This document shows positions 18,126 to 26,927 of a stretch of 64,000 nucleotides of DNA, piece by piece. Below the pieces are notes generated by a model, which saw only the letters and a list, made by a program, of their open reading frames with translations, ran no database searches and had not been told where the DNA came from. Source of the stretch: Thiotrichaceae bacterium UBA4486 (GTDB lineage: Bacteria; Pseudomonadota; Gammaproteobacteria; Eutrophobiales; Eutrophobiaceae); contig DGNS01000017.1 in the NCBI GenBank assembly GCA_002389045.1, forward strand, positions 1-64,000, read 5' to 3'. A program made the translations under genes and the position numbers. Position 1 is the stretch's first letter; every line of letters begins with the position of its first letter.

Positions 18126-18484
18126 GTTCGCGTGTGCCCGGCTTCCTGAAGGCGTTGCAGGTAATCCTGCCAGTATGTCTCCATGTTCACTCCCAGATCG
18201 TAGAGATAATCCCACGAGTACAGACCGGTATTATGGCCATCGTCGAATCGGATCTTGATGGCATAGTTGCCCACCGGTTCGATGCCGCTGATGCCCACGT
18301 TTTCCTTTCCCACCTGCAATACGGCGTCTCCGGGCCCGTGACCCTTGACCTCCGCGGAGGGTGAGTAAACACGCAAAAACTCGAAGCTGAATTCGAAACT
18401 GGTCTGATCTTCGTATACCAGTTTCAGTATACGTGAATCTCTCAGAACATTAATGGTATGTGGAACAGGGACTCTTTTTGTCAT
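18122..18484 (-). CDS. DUF971 / gamma-butyrobetaine hydroxylase-like N-terminal domain protein
   Basis: 120 residues. The family pattern is clear: 'INVLRDSRILKLVYEDQTSFEFSFEFLRVYSPSAEV' and 'IEPVGNYAIKIRFDDGHNTGLYSWDYLYDLG'. The domain is also found at the N-terminus of gamma-butyrobetaine hydroxylases, and homologous small proteins have been linked to Fe-S cluster biology. Its task here is not known. Position between hslU and ubiE is common in gammaproteobacteria. Confidence 0.88.
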   Translation of the reverse strand: MTKRVPVPHTINVLRDSRILKLVYEDQTSFEFSFEFLRVYSPSAEVKGHGPGDAVLQVGKENVGISGIEPVGNYAIKIRFDDGHNTGLYSWDYLYDLGVNMETYWQDYLQRLQEAGHTRT

Positions 18485-18619
18485 GGTAGAAGGTAAACAT
18501 GAATCCTGATTTCAGTACAGCCAATTATGAGCTTTGTATCAAGGCGTCCCGGCGGCCGAAGGCGTCTCGCTCCCCGGCCGGATAATCGGTTTATAGTCTC
18601 TGGATTCGGAACTGTTATT

Positions 18620-19951
18620 CTAGAGTATATACCGGCTCAGATCCTCGTCCTCGACCAGTTCTCCGAGGTGCTCGTTGACGTAATCGGCCCCGATCACCAC
18701 GTGTTTTTGTTTTTGTTCAGAAGCATCGAACGACAGTGCCTCCAGCAGTTTTTCCAACAAGGTGTGCAAACGGCGAGCGCCGATGTTCTCGGTGCGCTCA
18801 TTGACCTGCCAGGCCATCTCGGCAATCCGCGCCAGGCCGTCCTCGGCAAATTCCAGTGTTACGCCTTCCGTCGCCAGCAGGGCCGCGTACTGTTCGGTCA
18901 GCGATGCGTCGGGTTCTTTCAGGATACGGATAAAATCCTCCACGCCCAGCGCATCCAGTTCCACCCGTATGGGCAGGCGTCCCTGTAATTCAGGGATCAG
19001 ATCCGAGGGTTTGGCGAGGTGAAACGCGCCGGAGGCAATGAACAGAATGTGATCGGTACGCACCATGCCATGTTTCGTGGTCACGGTGCTGCCTTCCACC
19101 AGCGGCAGCAGGTCACGCTGCACGCCTTCCCGGGAAACATCGGGTCCGCTGGTATCGGAGCGCCGCGTCACCTTGTCGATTTCGTCCAGAAAAACCAGGC
19201 CGTTCTGTTCCACGCTGTCAATGGCGCGGGCCTTGATGTCTTCCTCGTTGACCAGTTTGGCCGCTTCTTCCTCGGCCAGGACTTTCAGCGCATCCCTGAC
19301 CTTGAGCTTGCGGGTGCGTTTTCGGCCACCGGATAGATTCTGGAACATGCCCTGCAACTGGCTGGTCATTTCCTCCATGCCCGGCGGCGCCATGATCTCC
19401 ACGCCCACGGAGGGCGCGCTGACCTCGACATCGATTTCCTTCTCCGCCATGCTGCCTTCGCGCAACATACTGCGAAACTTTTCCCGGGTGGAACTGGTGC
19501 TCGATTCCGATTCGCCGACATCACCGAAACCGCGGGCCTTCGGTAACAGGATATCCAGCACCCGGTTTTCCGCGGCCACCTCGGCCCGGGGTTTGACCTT
19601 TTTGATTTCTTCCTCGCGGGTCATTTTCACGGCGATGTCGGCCAGGTCACGGATAATGGATTCAACATCGCGGCCGACGTAACCCACCTCGGTGAACTTG
19701 GTGGCTTCGATCTTGATGAACGGGGCGTTGGCCAGCCGTGCCAGCCGCCGGGCGATCTCGGTCTTGCCGACACCGGTGGGCCCGATCATGAGGATATTCT
19801 TCGGCGTGATCTCGGCGCGCAGGTTTTCATCAACCCGGGAGCGGCGCCAGCGGTTTCTCAGGGCGATGGCCACGGCGCGCTTGGCTGAATCCTGACCGAT
19901 GATGTGTTTATCGAGCTCGTTAACGATGTCTCTCGGGGTCAACTCCGACAT
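18620..19951 (-). CDS. hslU: ATP-dependent protease ATPase subunit HslU
   Basis: 443 residues, the AAA+ unfoldase of the HslUV (ClpYQ) protease. Walker A is 'GPTGVGKTE' (about 57-65), Walker B is 'LVFLDEID', followed by sensor 'HILFIASGAFH' and 'ERTENIGARRLHT'. The C-terminus 'EDEDLSRYIL' matches the conserved tail that docks into HslV. It lies 35 bp after hslV on the same strand. Confidence 0.98.
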   Translation of the reverse strand: MSELTPRDIVNELDKHIIGQDSAKRAVAIALRNRWRRSRVDENLRAEITPKNILMIGPTGVGKTEIARRLARLANAPFIKIEATKFTEVGYVGRDVESIIRDLADIAVKMTREEEIKKVKPRAEVAAENRVLDILLPKARGFGDVGESESSTSSTREKFRSMLREGSMAEKEIDVEVSAPSVGVEIMAPPGMEEMTSQLQGMFQNLSGGRKRTRKLKVRDALKVLAEEEAAKLVNEEDIKARAIDSVEQNGLVFLDEIDKVTRRSDTSGPDVSREGVQRDLLPLVEGSTVTTKHGMVRTDHILFIASGAFHLAKPSDLIPELQGRLPIRVELDALGVEDFIRILKEPDASLTEQYAALLATEGVTLEFAEDGLARIAEMAWQVNERTENIGARRLHTLLEKLLEALSFDASEQKQKHVVIGADYVNEHLGELVEDEDLSRYIL

Positions 19952-19986
19952 AAAACGTGTTCCTGGTTGAATAAACGATTAATGAA

Positions 19987-20529
19987 TTATTCTGTAGTGA
20001 GCTCTTCGATGGTGAGTTCACGATTGGTATAGATGCAGATATCCGCGGCAATCTGCAAGCCTTTTTCGACAATATCCCGGGCGCACAGATCGGTATTTTC
20101 CAGTAACGCCGTCGCCGCGGCGCTGGCGAACGCGCCGCCGGAACCGATGGCCATGATGTAATTTTCGGGTTCAATGACATCACCGTTGCCGGAGATGATC
20201 AGTGAGGACTCGTTGTCGGCCACGCAGAGCATGGCTTCGAGTCGTCGCAAGATGCGATCGGTTCGCCAGTCCTTGGCCAGTTCCACCGCGGAACGGGTCA
20301 GGTTACCCTGGTGTTTCTCCAGCTTGCCCTCGAAACGTTCAAACAGCGTGAAGGCATCCGCCGTGCCGCCGGCAAAACCCGCCAGGATGCGGTCCTTGTA
20401 CAGCCGTCGGACCTTGCGGGCATTACCCTTCATTACCGTATTGCCGAGCGATACCTGGCCGTCGCCGCCGATGGCGACGCGGCCATTACGGCGCACGGAC
20501 AGTATGGTGGTTCCCCTGAATTGTTCCAA
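19987..20529 (-). CDS. hslV: ATP-dependent protease peptidase subunit HslV
   Basis: 180 residues, the proteasome-like threonine peptidase of HslUV. The start MEQFRG precedes 'TTILSVRRNGRVAIGGDGQ', so the catalytic threonine is residue 7 and must be exposed by removal of six residues, unlike E. coli where it follows the initiator Met. 'GNARKVRRLY' and 'GFAGGTADAFTLFERFE' are family hallmarks. It is first in the hslVU pair. Confidence 0.97.
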   Translation of the reverse strand: MEQFRGTTILSVRRNGRVAIGGDGQVSLGNTVMKGNARKVRRLYKDRILAGFAGGTADAFTLFERFEGKLEKHQGNLTRSAVELAKDWRTDRILRRLEAMLCVADNESSLIISGNGDVIEPENYIMAIGSGGAFASAAATALLENTDLCARDIVEKGLQIAADICIYTNRELTIEELTTE

Positions 20530-20592
20530 AATGGTCTCCTGCCGAAAAAGAGCGGCATTTTACATGAGATCCGGGCAGATCCCGAGAATTCA

Positions 20593-20782
20593 ACCCAAAC
20601 GTTGCATAAATTTTTGGGTGCAGGGGCTTTTAGAGCGGTATTTTTCAGGGTCGCGCGCAGATTTTTCCAACCGGAGCATGCTCACTCTATGTGAGGATTG
20701 GAAAAATTGAGCACGGCCCTGAAAATGCTGCTATGGAAGGAGCGAAGCGGTCCTGCGCCAGAAATTTATGCAACGTTTGGGT
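20593..20782. repeat. 190-bp palindromic REP/BIME-like element
   Basis: Perfect 21-bp terminal inverted repeats (20593-20613 and 20762-20782; core CCCAAACGTTGCATAAATT) enclose two further nested palindromes: ATTTTTCCAA (20661-20670) against TTGGAAAAAT (20698-20707), and CTCAC-tctat-GTGAG at the centre. The arms remain similar for ~80 bp beyond the perfect repeat. The left arm recurs with changes at 41088-41134. It sits between the xerC stop and the hslV start. No open reading frame of note lies within, so it is a non-coding repeat, not an insertion sequence. Confidence 0.7.
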
Positions 20783-20815
20783 CAATGCCCGGATTGCTCG
20801 CCGGCCGGTTCCGGT

Positions 20816-21727
20816 TTACTTCTTGCGGCGGGCGCGCGGATGGGTTTCATCGTAGACGCGGGCCAGGTGCTGGAAATCGAGATGAGTGTAAATCTGGGTG
20901 GTGCTGATGTCCGCATGCCCGAGCAGTTCCTGCACAGCGCGCAGATCGCCACTGGATTCGAGGATATGACTGGCAAAGGAGTGCCGCAGCATGTGCGGAT
21001 GCAGGTGTAAATCGATGCCCTGGCGCACGGCCCAGCGCTGGAACCGCTGCTGGACACTGCGCGTGGAAAGCCGGGAGCCACGCCGGCTGATGAACAGGGC
21101 CGCTTCATCCGGCTGTGCCATATCCCGGCGCCGTTCCAGCCAGTAGCGAAGAATGCTGCAGGCCATGCGGCCCATGGGTACGGTGCGTGTTTTCCGGCCC
21201 TTGCCGGTCACCGATACCACGCGATCGGCCAGGTCGATATCGGCCAGGTTCAACCCGGTCAACTCGGACAGTCGCAAACCGGACGAGTACATGAGTTCCA
21301 TCATCGCCCGGTCACGCACCGACAGCGTATCGTCTTCATCAATATCCAGTAAGCGGGCGGACTGATCGACATCCAGCAGGGTCGGCAACCGGCGTGGTGA
21401 TTTCGGTGTTTTCAGGCCCCGTGCCGGGTTGGCTCTGGTCACACCCTGGTCGATGAGATAGCGGTAAAATGCACGTACCGCGGAAAGATTGCGTTGCAGG
21501 GAACGGCCGCTGATGCCGCGACGATGACGCCAGGCTACGAATTCCTGCAGGCGCCGGGCATCCAGTTGTGTCCAGTCGGAGATGTCATGCCCGTGGCAAT
21601 ACTCGCACAGGCAATGCAGGTCTCGCCGGTAAGCGCTTACCGTGTGCGGCGAGAGGTGATGCAGGGTCTGTAGAAACACGTTTACTGATTGTTGCAGAGG
21701 ATCTGGCACTGCCGGTTTCGAGTGCAA
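20816..21727 (-). CDS. xerC: Tyrosine recombinase XerC
   Basis: 303 residues, one half of the XerCD recombinase that resolves chromosome dimers at dif. The N-terminal SAM-like DNA-binding domain covers about 10-95. The catalytic residues are visible: Arg in 'YSSGLRLSELTGL', Lys in 'TGKGRKTRTVPM', 'HPHMLRHSFASH', the His in 'ELLGHADISTTQIYTH' and the nucleophilic Tyr in that same motif. No ATG is available upstream, and a TTG at 21727 with an AGGCGA ribosome site is the best start. It follows DUF484 and dapF, as in many gammaproteobacteria. Confidence 0.96.
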   Translation of the reverse strand: MHSKPAVPDPLQQSVNVFLQTLHHLSPHTVSAYRRDLHCLCEYCHGHDISDWTQLDARRLQEFVAWRHRRGISGRSLQRNLSAVRAFYRYLIDQGVTRANPARGLKTPKSPRRLPTLLDVDQSARLLDIDEDDTLSVRDRAMMELMYSSGLRLSELTGLNLADIDLADRVVSVTGKGRKTRTVPMGRMACSILRYWLERRRDMAQPDEAALFISRRGSRLSTRSVQQRFQRWAVRQGIDLHLHPHMLRHSFASHILESSGDLRAVQELLGHADISTTQIYTHLDFQHLARVYDETHPRARRKK

Positions 21728-21752
21728 CTCTATATCGCCTGTAATCTAGTGA

Positions 21753-21831
21753 ATGGTGAATAGTGACGGGATGAAAAGCGAGCCGGGAAATGTACCGCTA
21801 TTCACCATGCTCTACCCGTTACTCACTATTC
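21753..21831. repeat. Interlocked inverted repeats between DUF484 and xerC
   Basis: ATGGTGAATAG (21753-21763) pairs with CTATTCACCAT (21798-21808), and GAATAGTGA (21758-21766) pairs with TCACTATTC (21823-21831). The two hairpins are mutually exclusive, because their left arms overlap. The right arm of the second runs into the end of DUF484. The GTGAATRGTGA wording is itself a short tandem-like repeat. No T-run follows. Confidence 0.5.
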
Positions 21832-22530
21832 CGCAATCCAGGGTTTGAAAATAAAACTCAGGATCTCGCCGAGGTTGGCCAGCAGTTCCACGCCCATTCC
21901 AGGCTGAAACCGATCCGGGTCAAAACTGCCGATGGCCAGGATACCGCTCCAGTTATCGCCCTTCAGTGGCATCATTACCGAGGAGGCGATGTTGTCGCCA
22001 TCGTCACCGAACAGGAAAACCTGTTGCTGGTGTTTCATGCGCCCGCACAGGGGATGGCGATTATTGATAATGGATTTGAACAGCGACCACCCGGGATTGT
22101 CGGCACCGGCGAATTCTTCACCGGCATCAATATCGAGAAACGCCGGGTCGGCAAACAGCCGCACCACTACCCGGTCGGCGTGGAAATTACGGGTCAGGTT
22201 ATCGTAGAGGGTCTTGAAGATCTCGCGCGGATCGCCGGCATCCATGAGTGTCAGTGACAACTGGTGCATACGCCTGGCCAGTTCCTCGTTCAGGCGGGCA
22301 ATTTCGATCAATTCGTGCAGGCGGCGGTTGATTTGCTGATTCTGTTCCCGCAGTACTGAAACCTGTCTTTCCACCAGGGAAACAGCCGGTCCGGTGGCAT
22401 GGGGAATATCCAGTTCGGAGAGTATTTCCGGATGCTCGTTGAAAAAATCCGGGTGTTCCTGCAGGTAGGTGATCACATCATCCGTGGTGATACCGGCGTA
22501 GCGTTTGCCGGATTCACTGGCAGAACTCAT
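21826..22530 (-). CDS. DUF484 family protein
   Basis: 234 residues. DUF484 has a GAF-like fold, preceded here by the typical N-terminus 'DVITYLQEHPDFFNEHPEILSELDIPH' and a short coiled coil ('LVERQVSVLREQNQQINRRLHELIEIA'). The function is unknown; it is almost always found beside xerC and dapF. Its ATG overlaps the dapF stop by 4 bp (ATGA). Confidence 0.93.
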   Translation of the reverse strand: MSSASESGKRYAGITTDDVITYLQEHPDFFNEHPEILSELDIPHATGPAVSLVERQVSVLREQNQQINRRLHELIEIARLNEELARRMHQLSLTLMDAGDPREIFKTLYDNLTRNFHADRVVVRLFADPAFLDIDAGEEFAGADNPGWSLFKSIINNRHPLCGRMKHQQQVFLFGDDGDNIASSVMMPLKGDNWSGILAIGSFDPDRFQPGMGVELLANLGEILSFIFKPWIAE

Positions 22531-23357
22531 AGTGTGATTGTACCCTTGAATACTGTGGTCGCCGGGCCCGTCATCCAGACCGGATGTCTCTCACCTTCTC
22601 GCGTAATATTCAATTCTCCCCCCTTCAGTTTCACGTTGACCGATGCGGCCAGATCATGCCGGATTTGCCCGGCGACGACCGCGGCGCAGGCGCCACTGCC
22701 GCATGCAAGCGTTTCCCCCACACCGCGTTCGAACACGCGCAGCCGGATAGTGTGCGCATCCAGTTTCTGCATGAAGCCGACATTCACCCCTTGCGGAAAT
22801 AACGCGCTCTGCTGGATTTCAGACCCGAGGTCGGACACCGGGGCCGTCTCCACATCGTTGACTAATAATACCGCATGGGGATTGCCCATAGATAGTGCAA
22901 TGAAGTGGATTTCCCCGCGGGTGGTCAGAACCGTGTATTCCGTGGCCGCCGAATCTATCGCCAGGGGTATGGATGCCGGGTCGAAAACCGGGTGGCCCAT
23001 GTTGACGCGGATCAGGCCATCGGCGGTAAAACTGAGTTGCAGCCGTTCCTTTTGCGTCTCAGCGATGATCATGTCGCGATCAGGGTAACCGTGTTCCCTG
23101 AGATAGGCGGCAATACAACGGGCGCCATTTCCGCATTGCTCCGCTTCACCACCGTCGGCATTATAGATACGGTAGAAAACGTCAGCCTCGGTATCCCTGG
23201 CCGGCTCCAGCACCAGGACCTGGTCGCAGCCGATACCGAAACGGCGATCCGCCAGAAATCTGATTTGTTCCGGGGTCAGCGTTAGCCGGGAATCACGGAA
23301 ATCAAGAACGATAAAATCATTGCCCAGACCGTGCATCTTGGTGAATTGAAGTTCCAT
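22527..23357 (-). CDS. dapF: Diaminopimelate epimerase
   Basis: 276 residues, converting LL- to meso-diaminopimelate for lysine and peptidoglycan. Both catalytic cysteines are present: C75 in 'NADGGEAEQCGNGARC' and the second in 'GVGETLACGSGACAAVV' (about residue 219). The N-terminus 'FTKMHGLGNDFIVLD' is a family signature. The lysA gene that often precedes dapF is not here. Confidence 0.97.
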   Translation of the reverse strand: MELQFTKMHGLGNDFIVLDFRDSRLTLTPEQIRFLADRRFGIGCDQVLVLEPARDTEADVFYRIYNADGGEAEQCGNGARCIAAYLREHGYPDRDMIIAETQKERLQLSFTADGLIRVNMGHPVFDPASIPLAIDSAATEYTVLTTRGEIHFIALSMGNPHAVLLVNDVETAPVSDLGSEIQQSALFPQGVNVGFMQKLDAHTIRLRVFERGVGETLACGSGACAAVVAGQIRHDLAASVNVKLKGGELNITREGERHPVWMTGPATTVFKGTITL

Positions 23358-23484
23358 AGCGGCAGAGGATTACCCAATGCCGGGGATATTGCAACGAAAC
23401 GGTCATGAGCCTGACTATGACGGATAACGCGACCATTCCGGTTACCCGCCTGTCAGGCAGGAGAATTACGGGGACTTTCCAGGA

Positions 23485-23592
23485 TCAGAATACGGGCGCG
23501 GCAAACACCGTATTGAATAAAGCAATACCGCCAATCAGAACAGCGGCCAGGAACAGCGTCAGCAGGTCGTTCCGGGATTTCTCGGTAACCAT
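23485..23592 (-). CDS. Possible 35-residue single-span membrane protein
   Basis: A short frame begins MVTEKSRNDLL and continues with one hydrophobic helix ('TLFLAAVLIGGIALFNTVF') to a stop after 'AAPVF'. A purine-rich ribosome site (AAGGGGGGG) lies 8 nt before the ATG at 23592. There is no lipobox, so it is not an LptM/LppL-type lipoprotein, although it occupies a similar place beside dapF. Composition and spacing suggest a real small protein; there is no homology support. The rest of the 23358-23747 gap shows nothing clear. Confidence 0.4.
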   Translation of the reverse strand: MVTEKSRNDLLTLFLAAVLIGGIALFNTVFAAPVF

Positions 23593-23747
23593 TGGAATTG
23601 CCCCCCCTTCTTTCGTTATAGAAAATATTAACGAAATAGAGCAATTCACATGCCATCCATAAATAATCTTTAAATACAAATAGTTATATATTGCAGGGCT
23701 CAGACCAGCGCTGAAATCGACGCCGGATTGAGACAGAATTCAGCGAT

Positions 23748-24848
23748 TCAGTCCGCTTGCGGTTCCTGCTCATGACTGACCAGGTGGACGGTGGATGTCG
23801 GGAAGGCACATTCAGCGCCGTGTGATTCAATGATCTCGATGACCTTGAGCAGCACGTCTTCCTTGACCTCGTGGAAATGGTGCCAGTCGGTGGTTTTGGT
23901 CAGCGCATAGACAAAGAAATCCAGCGAGGACGGCGCGAATTTGGTGAAGTTGACGATCAGGGCCTGGTTGGTGTCGATTTCCGGGTGTTCCTGCAGCATC
24001 TTTTTTACGTCACGGGTAATGGCGGCCATCCTGCCGGCATCACTGTAACGTATGCCCACGGTTTCATTGATCCGGCGATTGGTCATGCGGGCCGGGTTTT
24101 CGACGGCGATGGTGGTGAAGACCGAATTCGGCACATACAGCGGCCGCTTGTCGAAGGTCCGGATCGTGGTCAGGCGCCAGCCGATGTTTTCTACCTTGCC
24201 CTCGATTTCCCGATCCGGTGAACGGATCCAGTCACCGACGTTAAACGGACGATCCATGTACACCATCAGGCCACCGAAGAAATTGGCCAACAGATCCCTG
24301 GCCGCGAAACCGACGGCAATGCCGCCGACACCGCCAAAGGCCAGCACCCCGGAAATGCTGTAACCCAGGTACTGCAGAATAATCAGCGCCGCCGTGATGA
24401 TCACGGAGACCCGCAACAGCTTGGCAATGGCGTCGGCCGTGGTCTGATCGAACGGTTCACCGCTCTCGATGCGAAACCTGAGCAGGTTGGCCTCGGCATC
24501 GCGGATGAATCTCACCAGGAACCACGCGATCATGATAATAACGCCGACACCGCGAATCGGTTCAATGGCGCCGAAAATCGCGGCATCGGTTTTATCCTGG
24601 ACGATCTCCGCGGCGAAACTGAGACCGAGAATCCAGATCAGGATATTCAAGGGACTCGACAGCGCGGTGACCAGGGAATCATCCCAGAAGGTGGGGGTTC
24701 GTACCAGTTTCCCGATCAGTCTGGCGAACATACGTTTTTGAACCAGCGCGGCAAGCAGCGTCACAAAGACCACCACAAACACCTGGATCGCCCAGGACTC
24801 ACCCCTGAGGTAGGTCATTAATGCCTTGAAGCCTGTTTCCAGTTCCAT
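23748..24848 (-). CDS. Mechanosensitive ion channel, MscS family (YnaI/YbdG-like)
   Basis: 366 residues with about five membrane helices in the first ~190, more than the three of MscS. The pore-lining TM3 is glycine/alanine-rich ('GVLAFGGVGGIAVGFAARDLLANFFGGLMVY'), followed by the MscS beta domain ('RPFNVGDWIRSPDREIEGKVENIGWRLTTIRTFDKRPLYVPNS') and an alpha/beta C-terminal domain. Such channels release osmolytes on hypo-osmotic shock. The five-span layout and length fit the low-conductance YnaI/YbdG group. Confidence 0.92.
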   Translation of the reverse strand: MELETGFKALMTYLRGESWAIQVFVVVFVTLLAALVQKRMFARLIGKLVRTPTFWDDSLVTALSSPLNILIWILGLSFAAEIVQDKTDAAIFGAIEPIRGVGVIIMIAWFLVRFIRDAEANLLRFRIESGEPFDQTTADAIAKLLRVSVIITAALIILQYLGYSISGVLAFGGVGGIAVGFAARDLLANFFGGLMVYMDRPFNVGDWIRSPDREIEGKVENIGWRLTTIRTFDKRPLYVPNSVFTTIAVENPARMTNRRINETVGIRYSDAGRMAAITRDVKKMLQEHPEIDTNQALIVNFTKFAPSSLDFFVYALTKTTDWHHFHEVKEDVLLKVIEIIESHGAECAFPTSTVHLVSHEQEPQAD

Positions 24849-24913
24849 AACTGATATTCCGGTTTTTGTTGTGTTCTCGGTTGATAACGGAATTGTACGT
24901 TAACTATGCAGGA

Positions 24914-25819
24914 TCAGTAGACTGCCTCGATCCGGTACCCCCTGTCGTCGAGCAGGGCAAGCACGCCTTCCTCACCCGCCAGGTGCAGGGCGCCGATGGC
25001 AACAAATACGCCGCCCTTTTGCAAATCCTCATCCAGCCGATCGACCATCAGGTAGTTACGATCGATGAGCAGTTTCCTGTAGAGATGATCGTAAATATCA
25101 TCATCCTGCAAGGAATATTTCATACTGAAAGCGTATATTCCCCGCACATCCCGGTCGAGATACAAAGCTATCATGTTCTCGAATCCATGCAAGATCTGGT
25201 CATAATTACACAACGTGTCCACCAGTATTCTGATCTGTTGTTCATCACCGAGGCTGGTGAGCGCTGACAACTGTTCACTGAGTGTCTCCAGTCCGGTGAT
25301 TTTCATTCCCCGTTCTCGCGCCATCTGCAGCAGCACCAGGTCGAGCGGCAACCCATCGTTCACAGGGTAATTCATGGTCAGATAGGCTGCCCAGGGTTTC
25401 AACCGGGTTATGGATTCACCGCTAAGATTGTACTTTTTCAGGATCTCCGCGGCCCGGGTGTATTTATCCGCCTTCAGTAAATGATTGAGTCTCGTTTCGT
25501 CGGAGAAAAACATGAGTTCACGCAGGATCAGAAGATCATCCGGTTCCGGTATTGCTTCCATGGTAAAAGTGACGGATTCATCGAGGGCATTGACAACCGG
25601 ACCGGGAAGATCGACCACGCGCGGATCCGATACATGAATAGTGCCGAAAATATAACTGTGTCGCTGTCCGTTCCGGCTTACTTTCCATAACACCGCATCG
25701 CTGTAACGTGCAGGAATATCGGCAAGCGCTTCATTGACAACAAATTCACGACATTCTTGATCGGCACTCGCGGACAGCACCGGGAACAGCAATGTAAAAC
25801 CGATCAGAAACCGTTTCAT
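24914..25819 (-). CDS. TraB/GumN family protein
   Basis: 301 residues with a signal peptide (1-19, 'LIGFTLLFPVLSASAD'). The family motif 'LWKVSRNGQRHSYIFGTIHVSDPRV' near residue 45-70 and the C-terminal 'GGVFVAIGALHLAGEEGVLALLDDRGYRIEAV' contain the paired GTIH/GALHL metal-site motifs of the TraB/TIKI/GumN superfamily. Eukaryotic TIKI members are metalloproteases; the bacterial substrate is unknown. It starts 3 bp after nagZ and is co-transcribed with it. Confidence 0.87.
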   Translation of the reverse strand: MKRFLIGFTLLFPVLSASADQECREFVVNEALADIPARYSDAVLWKVSRNGQRHSYIFGTIHVSDPRVVDLPGPVVNALDESVTFTMEAIPEPDDLLILRELMFFSDETRLNHLLKADKYTRAAEILKKYNLSGESITRLKPWAAYLTMNYPVNDGLPLDLVLLQMARERGMKITGLETLSEQLSALTSLGDEQQIRILVDTLCNYDQILHGFENMIALYLDRDVRGIYAFSMKYSLQDDDIYDHLYRKLLIDRNYLMVDRLDEDLQKGGVFVAIGALHLAGEEGVLALLDDRGYRIEAVY

Positions 25820-25822
25820 GAC

Positions 25823-26878
25823 TCAGACTGTATCATCGCCGAGATTCAGTTCCGGGGTAAGATCCAGTGCCGTGATCGTCTGCACTACCTGTTGCCATTC
25901 GGGACCTGACTGCAGCTGCTGCATGCTGATGTTACCGCGGCCGTGCATGCGGATAAGTCGTGCACTGGCAACGGGATCGGTCTGGTGCTCGAATTCATTC
26001 AATACCCTGATCGCCTGTTGCTGTTCGTTGCATATCAGCACCATGTCACAACCGGCATGCAATGCCATTCGCGTGCGATCAAGATAGTCACCCGCCACAC
26101 CGGCGCCGGCCATACTGAGGTCATCGCTGAATATGATGCCCTTGAATCCCAGTTGCTGTCGCAGGATACGTTTCAGCCAGATCTCCGAGAATCCCGCCGG
26201 TTTGTCATCTACCGCGGGATAGATGACATGCGCCGGCATGATGCCGGCGAGACCGCCATCAATGAGTCTGCGAAAACACTCCATGTCTTCCATGGCGATA
26301 TCCTCGTAACGGCGCTCGTCCACGGGCACATCGGTATGGGAGTCGGCGATGACCGAACCATGACCGGGAAAATGTTTGCCGACAGCGGCCATACCGGCAT
26401 TGTGCATACCGTGCATGTAGCGCCGGGCCAGGGCGCTTGCTGTTTGCGGATCGGCGTGAAAGGCGCGATCGCCGATGACCTGGCTGATGCTTTTATACAA
26501 GTCCAGCACGGGGGCGAAGCTGAAGTCGACCCCGACTGCACGTAACTCCGAGGCCATCAGCCAACCGGCGCGTTCGGCCAGTTGCAAGCCCCTGGCCTGG
26601 TCACGATCATACTGCTCACCGATGAGATGACAGGGTGGCAGATGAGTAAAACCATGACGAAACCGCTGTACACGCCCGCCCTCGTGATCCACGGCTATCA
26701 GCAATTGCGGATCGCGAATCGCGTGTATGGCCGTGGTCAATGCCCGTAACTGGTCAATGGATTCGTAGTTGCGCGCAAACAGGATAACCCCTCCCACCAG
26801 CGGGTGCGCAAGCATCCCGGCCTCGTCGTCTTCGAGTACCGGGCCGCGAAGATCCAGCATAATGGGTCCCAGTGACAT
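25823..26878 (-). CDS. nagZ: Beta-N-acetylhexosaminidase NagZ
   Basis: 351 residues, glycoside hydrolase family 3, cytosolic. It removes N-acetylglucosamine from anhydromuropeptides during cell-wall recycling. Visible motifs are 'VDHEGGRVQRFRHGFT', the KH(F)PGHG signature 'KHFPGHGSVIADSHTDVPVDER' with the catalytic Asp/His region, and 'IIFSDDLSMAGA' carrying the nucleophilic Asp. Its length is typical. It lies downstream of the two ABC permease genes with a 49-bp gap. Confidence 0.95.
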   Translation of the reverse strand: MSLGPIMLDLRGPVLEDDEAGMLAHPLVGGVILFARNYESIDQLRALTTAIHAIRDPQLLIAVDHEGGRVQRFRHGFTHLPPCHLIGEQYDRDQARGLQLAERAGWLMASELRAVGVDFSFAPVLDLYKSISQVIGDRAFHADPQTASALARRYMHGMHNAGMAAVGKHFPGHGSVIADSHTDVPVDERRYEDIAMEDMECFRRLIDGGLAGIMPAHVIYPAVDDKPAGFSEIWLKRILRQQLGFKGIIFSDDLSMAGAGVAGDYLDRTRMALHAGCDMVLICNEQQQAIRVLNEFEHQTDPVASARLIRMHGRGNISMQQLQSGPEWQQVVQTITALDLTPELNLGDDTV

Positions 26879-26927
26879 TATTTCATTCCGCTTGCAGGGT
26901 AATACGTGATCATACAGTGAATGCCGG

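Noticed and set aside
18412..18433. CGTATAC...GTATACG inverted repeat
   Set aside because: It lies within the DUF971 coding sequence and does not match the ATACG-N4-CGTAT spacing, so it is probably chance.
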